Source: Paramuribaculum sp.
GTDB taxonomy: Bacteria; Bacteroidota; Bacteroidia; Bacteroidales; Muribaculaceae
DNA length: 11,384 bases
Direction: 5' to 3'
Assembly (NCBI GenBank): GCA_029051965.1
Contig: JAIDJZ010000288.1
Span: 1 to 11,384 of the forward strand
Position 1 is the stretch's first letter. Each line of letters opens with the position of its first letter. A program made the translations under genes and the position numbers. Shown here piece by piece: positions 1 through 6,748 of this stretch. Under the pieces are notes generated by a model that worked only from the letters and a program-made list of their open reading frames with translations, searched no databases and was not told the DNA's origin.

Positions 1-79
1 AGCGGCAGAAAAGAAGCAGCAGATTGTATAAAAGATTTTCGTTCACTTACTATCGTTTAAATTTGAACACTTACTTAGC
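1..79. other. Intergenic left edge with short repeats
   Basis: This AT-rich stretch lies downstream of the protease gene and shows no gene. The 8-mer CACTTACT occurs twice in direct orientation (44-51 and 68-75, 24 bp apart), and a shorter CTTACT follows at 79-84, over the protease stop codon. GTTCA (41-45) and TGAAC (64-68) form a 5-bp inverted repeat with an 18-nt loop. On the minus strand the hairpin is followed by GAAAATCTTTT rather than a clean T run, so it is at best a poor terminator for the protease gene. Confidence 0.35.
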
Positions 80-1285
80 TTACTTCAGATTAAGCTTCTT
101 GAGAATTGCCGAGGGGACGGCTTCCTTGTTGAGATAGATGTCCATCGTCTTGGCGCGGAAGTAGGGGACGGAAACATAGAAATATCCGTCATAGATCTGG
201 TTTGTGTCCCAGGAATTCTTCACCTTATAGTAAGGATTGCCGTTCTGGTCCACTGCTTTGCCGACAATGACCATTCCGTGGTCGTCGGTTGTCTCCTGAC
301 GGTCGAACATCTCCTGGCGGACCTCCTGAGTGATTTCCATCTCTTCAACCGGACCATTGAATTTGAAGCGTTCGGCCTCGCGGTCCTTGTCGGAGAGTTT
401 CACCCAGCGTGCAAGCTCGGTTCCATCCATGTCAGCACCTTTTTTCTCTTTCGGCATCACGGCGAAACCGTTGTTCCACTTGAAGCCGCCTTCGCTGACA
501 TCTGCCGCCCAGTTGACCGAATAGCCCTTGTCGAGCGCATTGTCGACAATCGCCTGAAGCTCGTCGAGTGTGACGTTGTGGTATTGTCCTGCGAGCCAGT
601 TGTCTGAAACTTCAAGAACAAACGGACGGTAGAACGGATGGTGGCTGAACGATGTGATCGCGACATAATCTTCCGGCTTGATCGGAAGCGACGCTGCAAA
701 CGATTGCGGCGTGTAGGTCTTGCCTTCGTAGGTGAATGTTTCGGGAAGCTCTCCAAGATAAGCGTCGAGCACTCCGTTGAGGGCCTTGCGCCATGCTGTC
801 GACAGACGTTTGCCCGGTTTCTTCACAACTGCCTTGACAACGCCGGTCAGGACATCGGCCATTTCATAATGCGAGTGTTTCTCCTCGCCGTAGTTCAGAC
901 CGCGGTATGCCTCTTCAGGAACAATTCCGTAGGTTTCCCAGACATAGGGAACATCAAGACCCGAACCGCCCTGCGAGAAGTTCGTTTCGCCATACATGCG
1001 GACATAGCGGTCGGCTTTGTCATTGTAGCAGTGACGCACGACAAACATTTCCGAAAGGTCCATTTCCTTACCTGTCTTGCGCAGAATCTCGTCTTCATAA
1101 AACGAGAGTCCTGAGAAACACCAGCATGTTCCCGATTTGTTCTGATCCTTGACCGGTGTGGTCTTGACCAGCTTGACATCAGTAAACTTGAATCCCATGC
1201 TGTCGGGGGCCGAAGCCTTGTCATCGGCTGCATAAGCTCCGCCGGCGACCAGAGCCGCCATAGCTCCAAAAATAACTCTTTTCAT
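80..1285 (-). CDS. Secreted C1B-family (bleomycin hydrolase/PepC-like) cysteine peptidase
   Basis: This 401-aa protein is a papain-fold peptidase of the bleomycin hydrolase/aminopeptidase C group. A signal peptide is visible at residues 1-19 (ends AYA, followed by ADD), so it is exported. The active site is complete: oxyanion Gln48 and nucleophile Cys54 in DQNKSGTCWCFSG, His336 in DHGMVIVG and Asn357 in KNSWD. The segment TSFSHHPFYRPFVLE also fits the C1B family. Two points are unusual. A second cysteine (Cys56) sits where papains usually have Ala. The protein also ends (PSAILKKLNLK) about where the C-terminal arm begins in classical bleomycin hydrolases, which are about 450 aa. That arm plugs the active-site cleft and gives exopeptidase specificity, so endopeptidase-like activity is possible (inference). 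The start is the ATG giving MKRVIF, which begins the signal peptide. The gene stands alone and is divergent from the nfn operon. Family call is firm; substrate unknown. Confidence 0.93.
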   Translation of the reverse strand: MKRVIFGAMAALVAGGAYAADDKASAPDSMGFKFTDVKLVKTTPVKDQNKSGTCWCFSGLSFYEDEILRKTGKEMDLSEMFVVRHCYNDKADRYVRMYGETNFSQGGSGLDVPYVWETYGIVPEEAYRGLNYGEEKHSHYEMADVLTGVVKAVVKKPGKRLSTAWRKALNGVLDAYLGELPETFTYEGKTYTPQSFAASLPIKPEDYVAITSFSHHPFYRPFVLEVSDNWLAGQYHNVTLDELQAIVDNALDKGYSVNWAADVSEGGFKWNNGFAVMPKEKKGADMDGTELARWVKLSDKDREAERFKFNGPVEEMEITQEVRQEMFDRQETTDDHGMVIVGKAVDQNGNPYYKVKNSWDTNQIYDGYFYVSVPYFRAKTMDIYLNKEAVPSAILKKLNLK

Positions 1286-1320
1286 TGATATGTGTGAATC
1301 GTTTCGTTAGGTTTTGTAAG

Positions 1321-1328
1321 CAAAGTTA
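1321..1328 (-). promoter_or_regulatory. Probable -7 promoter box for the C1B peptidase
   Basis: On the minus strand this reads TAACTTTG, matching the Bacteroidales primary-sigma -7 consensus TAnnTTTG, about 36 bp upstream of the peptidase ATG. Transcription would start near 1315 and give a leader of roughly 30 nt. A TTTG lies upstream with only 12 bp of spacing (1341-1344), shorter than the usual 19-21 bp, so the -33 element is weak or absent. Confidence 0.55.
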
Positions 1329-1337
1329 CGGGTTTTT

Positions 1338-1361
1338 CTGCAAATTTGACATTCCTTGCAG
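1338..1361. repeat. Inverted repeat CTGCAA-N12-TTGCAG upstream of the peptidase
   Basis: CTGCAA (1338-1343) and TTGCAG (1356-1361) are perfect inverted 6-mers with a 12-bp spacer. They lie where the -33 region of the minus-strand promoter should be. The spacing would suit a dimeric regulator, but a 6-bp arm could also arise by chance. Confidence 0.3.
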
Positions 1362-1404
1362 CGTTTTTATTGGACTTTGACGTCTCTAATTGCTTTTTTT
1401 GTGG

Positions 1405-1412
1405 TAAATTTG
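1405..1412 (+). promoter_or_regulatory. Probable -7 promoter box for the nfnA-nfnB operon
   Basis: TAAATTTG matches TAnnTTTG and lies 61 bp before the nfnA ATG. The nearest upstream TTTG (1376-1379) is 25 bp away, longer than the preferred 19-21 bp. The leader would be about 55 nt. The divergent spacing from the peptidase gene supports a promoter in this gap, but the -33 match is imperfect. Confidence 0.45.
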
Positions 1413-1473
1413 CGGAAAATGTCGTCGCATTTGCGGCGTCTGACCGTCATTCAAAAATCTATCTGCCACACAT

Positions 1474-2253
1474 ATGTATAAAATAATTGACAAGGAATGG
1501 TTTTCCGAAAATGTCGCGAAATTTGAAGTCGAGGCTCCCCTGATTGCCAACGCCCGCCGTCCGGGCCATTTTGTAATTGTGAGAGTCGGGGAGGGGAGTG
1601 AGCGCATTCCTCTGACCATTGCCGACGCCGACATCAAACGCGGCACAATAACCCTCGTGGTTCAGTCCGTTGGAGTCTCCACACGAAAGATCTGCTCGCT
1701 CGAAGTCGGCGATAGTTTCACCGATATTGTCGGACCTCTCGGGCGTGCGACCCATGTCGAGAAAGTCGGCACGGTTGTCTGCTGTGGAGGTGGGGTAGGC
1801 GTTGCTCCGCTCCTTCCTATAATAAAGGCCATGAAGCAGGCCGGCAACCGCGTTGTGGCCATTCTTGCCGCCCGCACCGCACCGCTGGTGATTCTACGCG
1901 ATCAGGTCAGCGAATGGTGCGACGAACTGATCGTCATGACCGACGACGGATCGCTCGGCGACAAGGGACTTGTGACAGACGGTCTTGAGGCTGTCATTGC
2001 CCGTGAGAAGGTCGATCAGGTCGTGGCCATCGGACCTGCTGTCATGATGAAATTTGTGGCGAAAGCGACCGAGGCCCACTCGATCCCGACAATGGTCTCG
2101 CTCAACACTGTGATGGTCGACGGAACGGGTATGTGTGGAGCTTGCCGCGTGACCGTCGGGGGCAAGACTCGCTTCGTCTGCATAGACGGACCCGAATTCG
2201 ACGCCCACCAGGTCGACTTTGATGAAATGATTATGAGGCTAAAAAACAACTGA
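1474..2253 (+). CDS. nfnA: NfnA/SudB-like FAD- and NAD-binding [2Fe-2S] oxidoreductase subunit
   Basis: This 259-aa protein belongs to the sulfide/dihydroorotate dehydrogenase-like ferredoxin-NADP reductase family. The N-terminal FAD-binding barrel carries RIPLTIAD (residues 44-51). The nucleotide-binding domain has a glycine-rich loop, CGGGVGVAP (104-112). The C-terminal segment VDGTGMCGACRV together with Cys236 supplies Asp216, Cys221, Cys224 and Cys236. This matches the one-Asp, three-Cys ligation known for the [2Fe-2S] cluster of bifurcating NfnA. It is followed after only 10 bp by the partner flavoprotein, as expected for NfnAB, a cytoplasmic complex that couples NADH and reduced ferredoxin to NADP+ reduction (or the reverse). 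It could also act as a SudAB-type sulfur reductase subunit. Length and motifs are complete; the physiological direction cannot be told from sequence. No signal peptide is present, and the ATG at MYKII is the natural start. Confidence 0.9.
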   Translation: MYKIIDKEWFSENVAKFEVEAPLIANARRPGHFVIVRVGEGSERIPLTIADADIKRGTITLVVQSVGVSTRKICSLEVGDSFTDIVGPLGRATHVEKVGTVVCCGGGVGVAPLLPIIKAMKQAGNRVVAILAARTAPLVILRDQVSEWCDELIVMTDDGSLGDKGLVTDGLEAVIAREKVDQVVAIGPAVMMKFVAKATEAHSIPTMVSLNTVMVDGTGMCGACRVTVGGKTRFVCIDGPEFDAHQVDFDEMIMRLKNN

Positions 2254-2263
2254 CAACACTGTT

Positions 2264-3736
2264 ATGGCAAACGAAAATCCGATGATGACGGCTCCGCGCG
2301 AAGAGCCGTGGCGCGAAGAACTCCGCAAATCCAAAAGCGCGCGTGAGCGGGCTGCAATCCCACGTGTAGAGATGCCGCAGCTGCCTCCTCAGCAGCGCAT
2401 CTCCGGCAATATGGAGGTCAACACAGGGCTTTCCCGTGAGCAGGCTCTCCTCGAGGCAACGCGTTGCATGGACTGCCCCGATCCACAGTGTGTCACCGGT
2501 TGTCCGGTTTCGATCAACATCCCCGGCTTCATAAAGAATGTCGAGCGCGGACGCTTCGACGAAGCCGCGCGGGTGATCCGTTTCTCATCGGCGCTCCCTG
2601 CTGTCTGCGGCCGTGTCTGTCCTCAGGAAAAACAGTGTGAAAGCCGATGCATCTATCATAAGATGAAAAAACAGCCCGTTGCGATCGGCTATCTCGAACG
2701 CTTCGTTGCCGACGATGCCCGTACATGCGGATCGTTGCCCGAACCGACAGTTCCCGCCCCCGGGGCAAAGAAAATCGCAGTGGCCGGAAGTGGACCTGCC
2801 GGACTCTCTTTTGCGGGAGAAATGGCCCGTCGCGGTTATGACGTGACCGTGTTTGAGGCTCTCCATGAAATCGGCGGCGTGCTGAAATACGGCATCCCCG
2901 AATTCCGTCTTCCCAACTCGATTGTCGACGACGAGATCGCTGCGCTCGAAAATGCCGGCGTCAGATTCGTCCGCGACTGCATCATCGGCAAGACTCTGAC
3001 CCGCGACGATCTTCTCGGACTTGGCTTCGATGGCCTCTTTGTTGCCTCCGGTGCCGGTCTGCCACGTTTCATGGGTATCCCCGGCGAAAACCTCTCCGGC
3101 GTCATGTCAAGCAATGAATATCTGACCCGTGTCAATCTGATGGGTGCCGGACTCTCCGGAAATGACACCCCTATTGTCCGCGGTCGCAGGGCAGTGGTTG
3201 TCGGCGGCGGTAACACAGCGATGGACTCCGTCCGGACCGCACGCCGGATGGGTGCCGAAAAAGCAATGATCGTCTATCGCCGAAGCGAGGCTGAAATGCC
3301 TGCACGAGTCGAAGAGATCGCCCACGCGAAAGAAGAGGGAGTCGAATTTCTGACACTTTCCAATCCGGTTGAATATCTCGGCGACGATCAGGGACGCGTC
3401 CGTGCCGTTCGCCTGCAGCGCATGCGTCTCGGCGAACCCGACGAGTCGGGCCGCCGCTCTCCCGAGCCGATTCCGGGTGCGATCGACGAGATCGAGACCG
3501 ACATGGTCATTGTCAGCGTCGGCGTCTCGCCCAATCCGCTGATCCCGAACTCGGTCGAAGGGCTTCAGATCTCACGTCGGGGAACAATCGAAGTCGACCC
3601 GCAGACAATGGAATCATCCGTCGGCAACCTATTTGCCGGAGGCGACATTGTCCGTGGCGGGGCAACGGTTATCCTCGCGATGGGCGACGGCCGTCGGGCC
3701 GCTGCCGCGATGGATGCGAAGCTCTCTGCCCGATGA
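2264..3736 (+). CDS. nfnB: NfnB/GltA-like NADPH-binding flavoprotein with [4Fe-4S] clusters (often annotated NADPH-dependent glutamate synthase)
   Basis: This 490-aa protein matches the GltD/NfnB family across its full length. An N-terminal Fe-S domain holds two cysteine sets: Cys68, 71, 76 and 80 in CMDCPDPQCVTGCP, and Cys115, 119, 125 and 129 in CGRVCPQEKQCESRC. An FAD Rossmann motif follows (AVAGSGPAG, 172-180). An NADPH-binding Rossmann motif is at 312-321 (VVGGGNTAMD), and the terminal flavin motif LFAGGD is at 456-461. No glutamate synthase large subunit is encoded nearby. The partner is NfnA, 10 bp upstream, so electron bifurcation between NADH, NADPH and ferredoxin is more likely than glutamate synthesis. 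Some databases would name it gltA. The ATG at 2264 suits the spacing; ATGs at 2282 and 2285 would shorten it by six or seven residues. The protein is cytoplasmic. A weak 6-bp hairpin follows at 3743-3765, without a T run. Confidence 0.92.
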   Translation: MANENPMMTAPREEPWREELRKSKSARERAAIPRVEMPQLPPQQRISGNMEVNTGLSREQALLEATRCMDCPDPQCVTGCPVSINIPGFIKNVERGRFDEAARVIRFSSALPAVCGRVCPQEKQCESRCIYHKMKKQPVAIGYLERFVADDARTCGSLPEPTVPAPGAKKIAVAGSGPAGLSFAGEMARRGYDVTVFEALHEIGGVLKYGIPEFRLPNSIVDDEIAALENAGVRFVRDCIIGKTLTRDDLLGLGFDGLFVASGAGLPRFMGIPGENLSGVMSSNEYLTRVNLMGAGLSGNDTPIVRGRRAVVVGGGNTAMDSVRTARRMGAEKAMIVYRRSEAEMPARVEEIAHAKEEGVEFLTLSNPVEYLGDDQGRVRAVRLQRMRLGEPDESGRRSPEPIPGAIDEIETDMVIVSVGVSPNPLIPNSVEGLQISRRGTIEVDPQTMESSVGNLFAGGDIVRGGATVILAMGDGRRAAAAMDAKLSAR

Positions 3737-3768
3737 TCCGGCGCGTCGCCCGCCTTATCCGACGCCGC

Positions 3769-3800
3769 ATTGGCAGTTGAGGAATAAATTCGTAACTTTG
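3769..3800 (+). promoter_or_regulatory. Bacteroidales-type promoter for the envelope gene block
   Basis: TTG at 3770-3772, then 20 bp, then TAACTTTG at 3793-3800. This fits the -33/-7 architecture (TTTG, 19-21 bp, TAnnTTTG) with a partial -33 match. Transcription would begin near 3805, only about 20 nt before the ATG at 3824. It is the best-formed promoter in the window. It probably serves the following gene and, given the tight spacing, much of the block through 10445. Confidence 0.65.
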
Positions 3801-3823
3801 CATTTTAATCCATTTCATCACTT

Positions 3824-4384
3824 ATGCTTCGCTTCTTAGCAAAAACCGTTCTCGGCATCGCGGCAATGATCGCGGCTTCCCCTCTGGCCATTGCCGCGAC
3901 GAGACCTGAAAAAGAAAACATAACCGGCTGGAACCATTTCGTCTGGGGTGCCGAGGTCGGAGGCTCCATCGACATGACTTCCAACGGTCTATCATCGATC
4001 AACGCCGACGCCTATTTCGGCTACAAAAACGCATGGATCGATGCCGTCGGAGTCGGCGCCTCCGTCAACATGATGGTCAATAACTCTGTACGGACCTATC
4101 CGGTCTATGCTCTCTTGCGCACCGACTTCTCATCCGGACGCGGGCTTGTCTTCATGGATCTCCGCGGCGGTATCGCAATCAACAATCTGACCTACTCCGA
4201 CACTCAGACATCCCTCTATCTCTCTCCAGGCATCGGATTCAACCTTGCTCGCGGACGCTCGTTCTGTTCCTACATGACCCTGTCGTATATCTACAACGGT
4301 CTCAGACCATTCGACCTGGGCGACCACCGCTGCGACGTCGACGGACTCAGCATGGCCTGTCTCCGCCTCGGCATCCGTTTCTGA
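3824..4384 (+). CDS. Small putative outer-membrane beta-barrel protein, function unknown
   Basis: I do not recognise a named family. The 186-aa product starts with a signal peptide (residues 1-24, ending PLAIA before ATRP). It continues with alternating hydrophobic and polar stretches rich in Gly, Tyr, Phe and Asn (for example 41-50, 62-85, 93-101 and 108-121) and ends in LRLGIRF. A C-terminal Phe after an amphipathic strand is typical of the BAM recognition signal in outer-membrane barrels. The size suits a barrel of about eight strands. Three cysteines in the mature part (Cys148, 170 and 179), two of them near the C terminus, are unusual for an outer-membrane barrel and could form a disulfide. 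It is first in its operon, just after a strong promoter and 23 bp before dut. The barrel call is inferred from sequence character only. Confidence 0.7.
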   Translation: MLRFLAKTVLGIAAMIAASPLAIAATRPEKENITGWNHFVWGAEVGGSIDMTSNGLSSINADAYFGYKNAWIDAVGVGASVNMMVNNSVRTYPVYALLRTDFSSGRGLVFMDLRGGIAINNLTYSDTQTSLYLSPGIGFNLARGRSFCSYMTLSYIYNGLRPFDLGDHRCDVDGLSMACLRLGIRF

Positions 4385-4407
4385 AACTAATACAACCATT
4401 TCCCGCG

Positions 4408-4851
4408 ATGAACAACGTAAAAGTCAAAATCATAAACTCCTCCCGCCATCCATTGCCCGCCTATGCGACCCCGCTTTCGGCCGGACTCGACGTCCGCGCG
4501 AACCTTAATGCGCCGGTGACCCTCGAGCCGCTCCAGCGCGCACTGATTCCGACCGGACTGCGCATCGCTCTCCCCGAAGGCTATGAATGCCAGATGCGTC
4601 CCCGCAGCGGCCTTGCGCTGCGCCACGGAATCACACTCCTCAACACTCCGGGCACGATCGATGCTGACTATCGTGGCGAAATCGGCGTCATTCTGGTCAA
4701 CCTTTCTTCCGAAACCTTTGTTGTTAATGATGGAGAGAGAATCTGCCAGATGGTGATAGCCCCGTGCTGTCAGGCCGACCTGATCCAGGTCGACTCACTT
4801 GATTCTACCGAGCGCGGTGAAGGTGGCTTCGGCCATACCGGTATCGGCTGA
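4408..4851 (+). CDS. dut: Deoxyuridine 5'-triphosphate nucleotidohydrolase (dUTPase)
   Basis: This 147-aa trimeric-type dUTPase hydrolyses dUTP to dUMP and pyrophosphate in the cytoplasm, keeping uracil out of DNA and feeding thymidylate synthesis. All five family motifs are present: SAGLDVRA (24-31), RPRSGLA (64-70), [14 protein letters not shown] (79-92, with the uracil-binding and catalytic Asp/Tyr residues), GERICQMVI (109-117) and the C-terminal glycine-rich arm [10 protein letters not shown] (136-145), which closes over the active site. Length is normal for a bacterial enzyme. The start ATG lies 23 bp after the barrel gene, so it is likely co-transcribed. It is the only nucleotide-metabolism gene in an otherwise envelope-directed block, an arrangement I associate from memory with Bacteroidales genomes. 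Confidence 0.97.
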   Translation: MNNVKVKIINSSRHPLPAYATPLSAGLDVRANLNAPVTLEPLQRALIPTGLRIALPEGYECQMRPRSGLALRHGITLLNTPGTIDADYRGEIGVILVNLSSETFVVNDGERICQMVIAPCCQADLIQVDSLDSTERGEGGFGHTGIG

Positions 4852-4917
4852 TCCGCGCCAATTGCCGTTCACGATCCACGATCAATTCTGTTTTCCCATT
4901 TATTCAATCATCAGAGA

Positions 4918-6684
4918 GTGAAAAAATCCATTTTATCTCCGTTCCGTCTCCTTCTGCTGTCGGCTCTTGTCCTCCTCGCCGCCCTGCCGGTGATTGCGGC
5001 AAGACCGCGAGTGACCGAGACCGAACGCGACATCCGCAAATCCGACTATATTTTTCTTGAGGCTCTCAACTATCAGGCCTCCGATCGTCAGGATGCCTAC
5101 TACTCCCTGATCGAACGCGCCTACGAACTCAACCCGTCTGACCCTTACATTGGCTTCCAGAAAGGTCTCAAGCTGATTCTTGATGCCGACAACGACTCCG
5201 CTCAGTACATCGCCGGTCTCGACCTGATGCAGCGCTATGTCGACCAATCGCCTCAGGATCTCTACAACGCTCTGACCTATGCCCGCATCGCTTCGACGAT
5301 CGGAGAAGACGACCGCGCGCTTGCCACTTGGGAAACTCTCTATGACCTCAACTCCGACCGCGTCGAAGTCGGCGGCATGTATGCCGATTTTCTTGCCCGC
5401 ACAGGCTTGACCGACAATATTCTAAAAGCAATCGGCATTTACAACGACATCGAACGCAGCGAAGGCGTCAACCCGCAGACTGCAACCAGAAAAATGCGTC
5501 TCTATAACCAGCTTGGCGACACCGTTGCACTCAAAGCCGAAATCCGCTCGCTTCTCGAATCATCTCCGCGTTCCGCCGACTACGCTTCGCTTGCCGGCGG
5601 AGTCTATCTTGAGATGGGCGACCGCGACTCCGCACTCGTTTTCTTCGACCGTGCCGTTGAGCTTGACCCTGCAAGCGGATCGGCACGTTATCAGCGGGCA
5701 CTCTATTATGAGGCGATCGGCGACAGCGCCCGCTACGATGCCGAACTCTTCGAAGCCCTCGAGCTTCCCGACCTCGAACTGCAACCCAAGCTCGGAATGC
5801 TCTACGACTATGTCAGCAAGCTCTATTCCGACTCGATCCAGCAACCGCGTATCGAATCGATGTTCCAGTCGCTCATAACCCAGTATCCCCACGAAGCCGA
5901 TGTCCGCAACCTTTATGCCGACTATCTTCTGACGGTCAGTCAGCTCGCCCCTGCGGCCGAGCAGCTCACCTACGCTCTCGACTCCGATCCGGCCGATCCC
6001 AAACGCTGGAAAATTCTCGGGTCGGTCTATTATAATCTTGGCGAATTCGACAAAGCGATCGAAACGGCCGGAAAAGCCCTCCGCTATCACCCATCCGATG
6101 CCGACATCTATATGATGGCCTCATCAAACTACATCCGCAAGGAGGACTATGCCGGCGCGCTTGAAAGTCTCCGCCATGCGCTTGCCGTGACCGATTCGAC
6201 GGACTACGACAAAATGTCGGACATCAACACTGCCATCGGCGATGCCTACTATGCGAAAGGCGACGTCGATTCCGCAATGGTCTGCTACTCCGGCGCGCTT
6301 GATTACAACCCCGACAACTTGGTTGCCCTCAACAACTGCGCCTACCATCTTGCCTGTCTCGACCGCGATCTCGACAAGGCCCTTGAAATGATCGAGCGCG
6401 TCGTCGCCGCCAACCCTGAATCGGCAACCTCGCTCGACACCTACGCATGGGTTCTCTTCCGACGCAAGGACTATGCTAAGGCCCGCGAGGCCATCGACGG
6501 GGCTATCGCAAACGACGAAAATCCCGGCACCTCGGCCGAGATCTATGCCCATGCAGGCGACATTTACTTCATGAACGGACTTCCCGACGAAGCCCTCGAA
6601 TTCTGGAAAAAGGCCCTTCGGCTCAAACCCGACGACGACCTTCTCCGCCGAAAAGTCAGACACAAGACATTCTTCTACAACTGA
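4918..6684 (+). CDS. Exported tetratricopeptide-repeat protein
   Basis: This 588-aa protein probably starts at a GTG, because no in-frame ATG lies close upstream and this start gives a complete signal peptide (residues 1-28, hydrophobic 10-27, ending PVIAA). It has no lipobox Cys, so it should be a soluble or peripheral periplasmic protein. The mature part is helical TPR. Good repeats are near 220-253, 360-393, 434-466, 468-501 and 540-573, with weaker ones near 50-75, 394-425 and 503-535. Motifs such as NLGEFDKAIETAGKAL and KGDVDSAMVCYSGALDYNP show the canonical small and aromatic positions. TPRs bind other proteins, so it is a likely scaffold for an envelope complex, perhaps with the lipoprotein and EnvC-like proteins encoded next (inference). 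It contains seven D-S/T-[AILVMT] sequons, the Bacteroidota O-glycosylation motif. Gaps of 66 and 64 bp flank it without clear promoters. Confidence 0.9.
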   Translation: MKKSILSPFRLLLLSALVLLAALPVIAARPRVTETERDIRKSDYIFLEALNYQASDRQDAYYSLIERAYELNPSDPYIGFQKGLKLILDADNDSAQYIAGLDLMQRYVDQSPQDLYNALTYARIASTIGEDDRALATWETLYDLNSDRVEVGGMYADFLARTGLTDNILKAIGIYNDIERSEGVNPQTATRKMRLYNQLGDTVALKAEIRSLLESSPRSADYASLAGGVYLEMGDRDSALVFFDRAVELDPASGSARYQRALYYEAIGDSARYDAELFEALELPDLELQPKLGMLYDYVSKLYSDSIQQPRIESMFQSLITQYPHEADVRNLYADYLLTVSQLAPAAEQLTYALDSDPADPKRWKILGSVYYNLGEFDKAIETAGKALRYHPSDADIYMMASSNYIRKEDYAGALESLRHALAVTDSTDYDKMSDINTAIGDAYYAKGDVDSAMVCYSGALDYNPDNLVALNNCAYHLACLDRDLDKALEMIERVVAANPESATSLDTYAWVLFRRKDYAKAREAIDGAIANDENPGTSAEIYAHAGDIYFMNGLPDEALEFWKKALRLKPDDDLLRRKVRHKTFFYN

Positions 6685-6748
6685 TCGGCATCTCTGCCTC
6701 CCCATTAACTGAAACTAATCCGTTTTGCTTAACCGATCCTAACTCAAT

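Noticed and set aside
3743..3765. GCGTCG/CGACGC hairpin after nfnB as a terminator
   Set aside because: The stem is only 6 bp, with an 11-nt loop and no T run on either side.
4871..4883. ACGATC direct pair before the TPR gene as an operator
   Set aside because: Very short, with no promoter match nearby; probably chance.
6124..6705. Minus-strand open frame opposite the TPR gene
   Set aside because: It is antisense to convincing TPR motifs, with no independent promoter or domain.
4381..6719. 11-mer CTGAAACTAAT shared at 4381-4391 and 6709-6719
   Set aside because: One copy overlaps a stop codon, the distances to the next start differ, and no further copies were seen, so a functional element is not supported.
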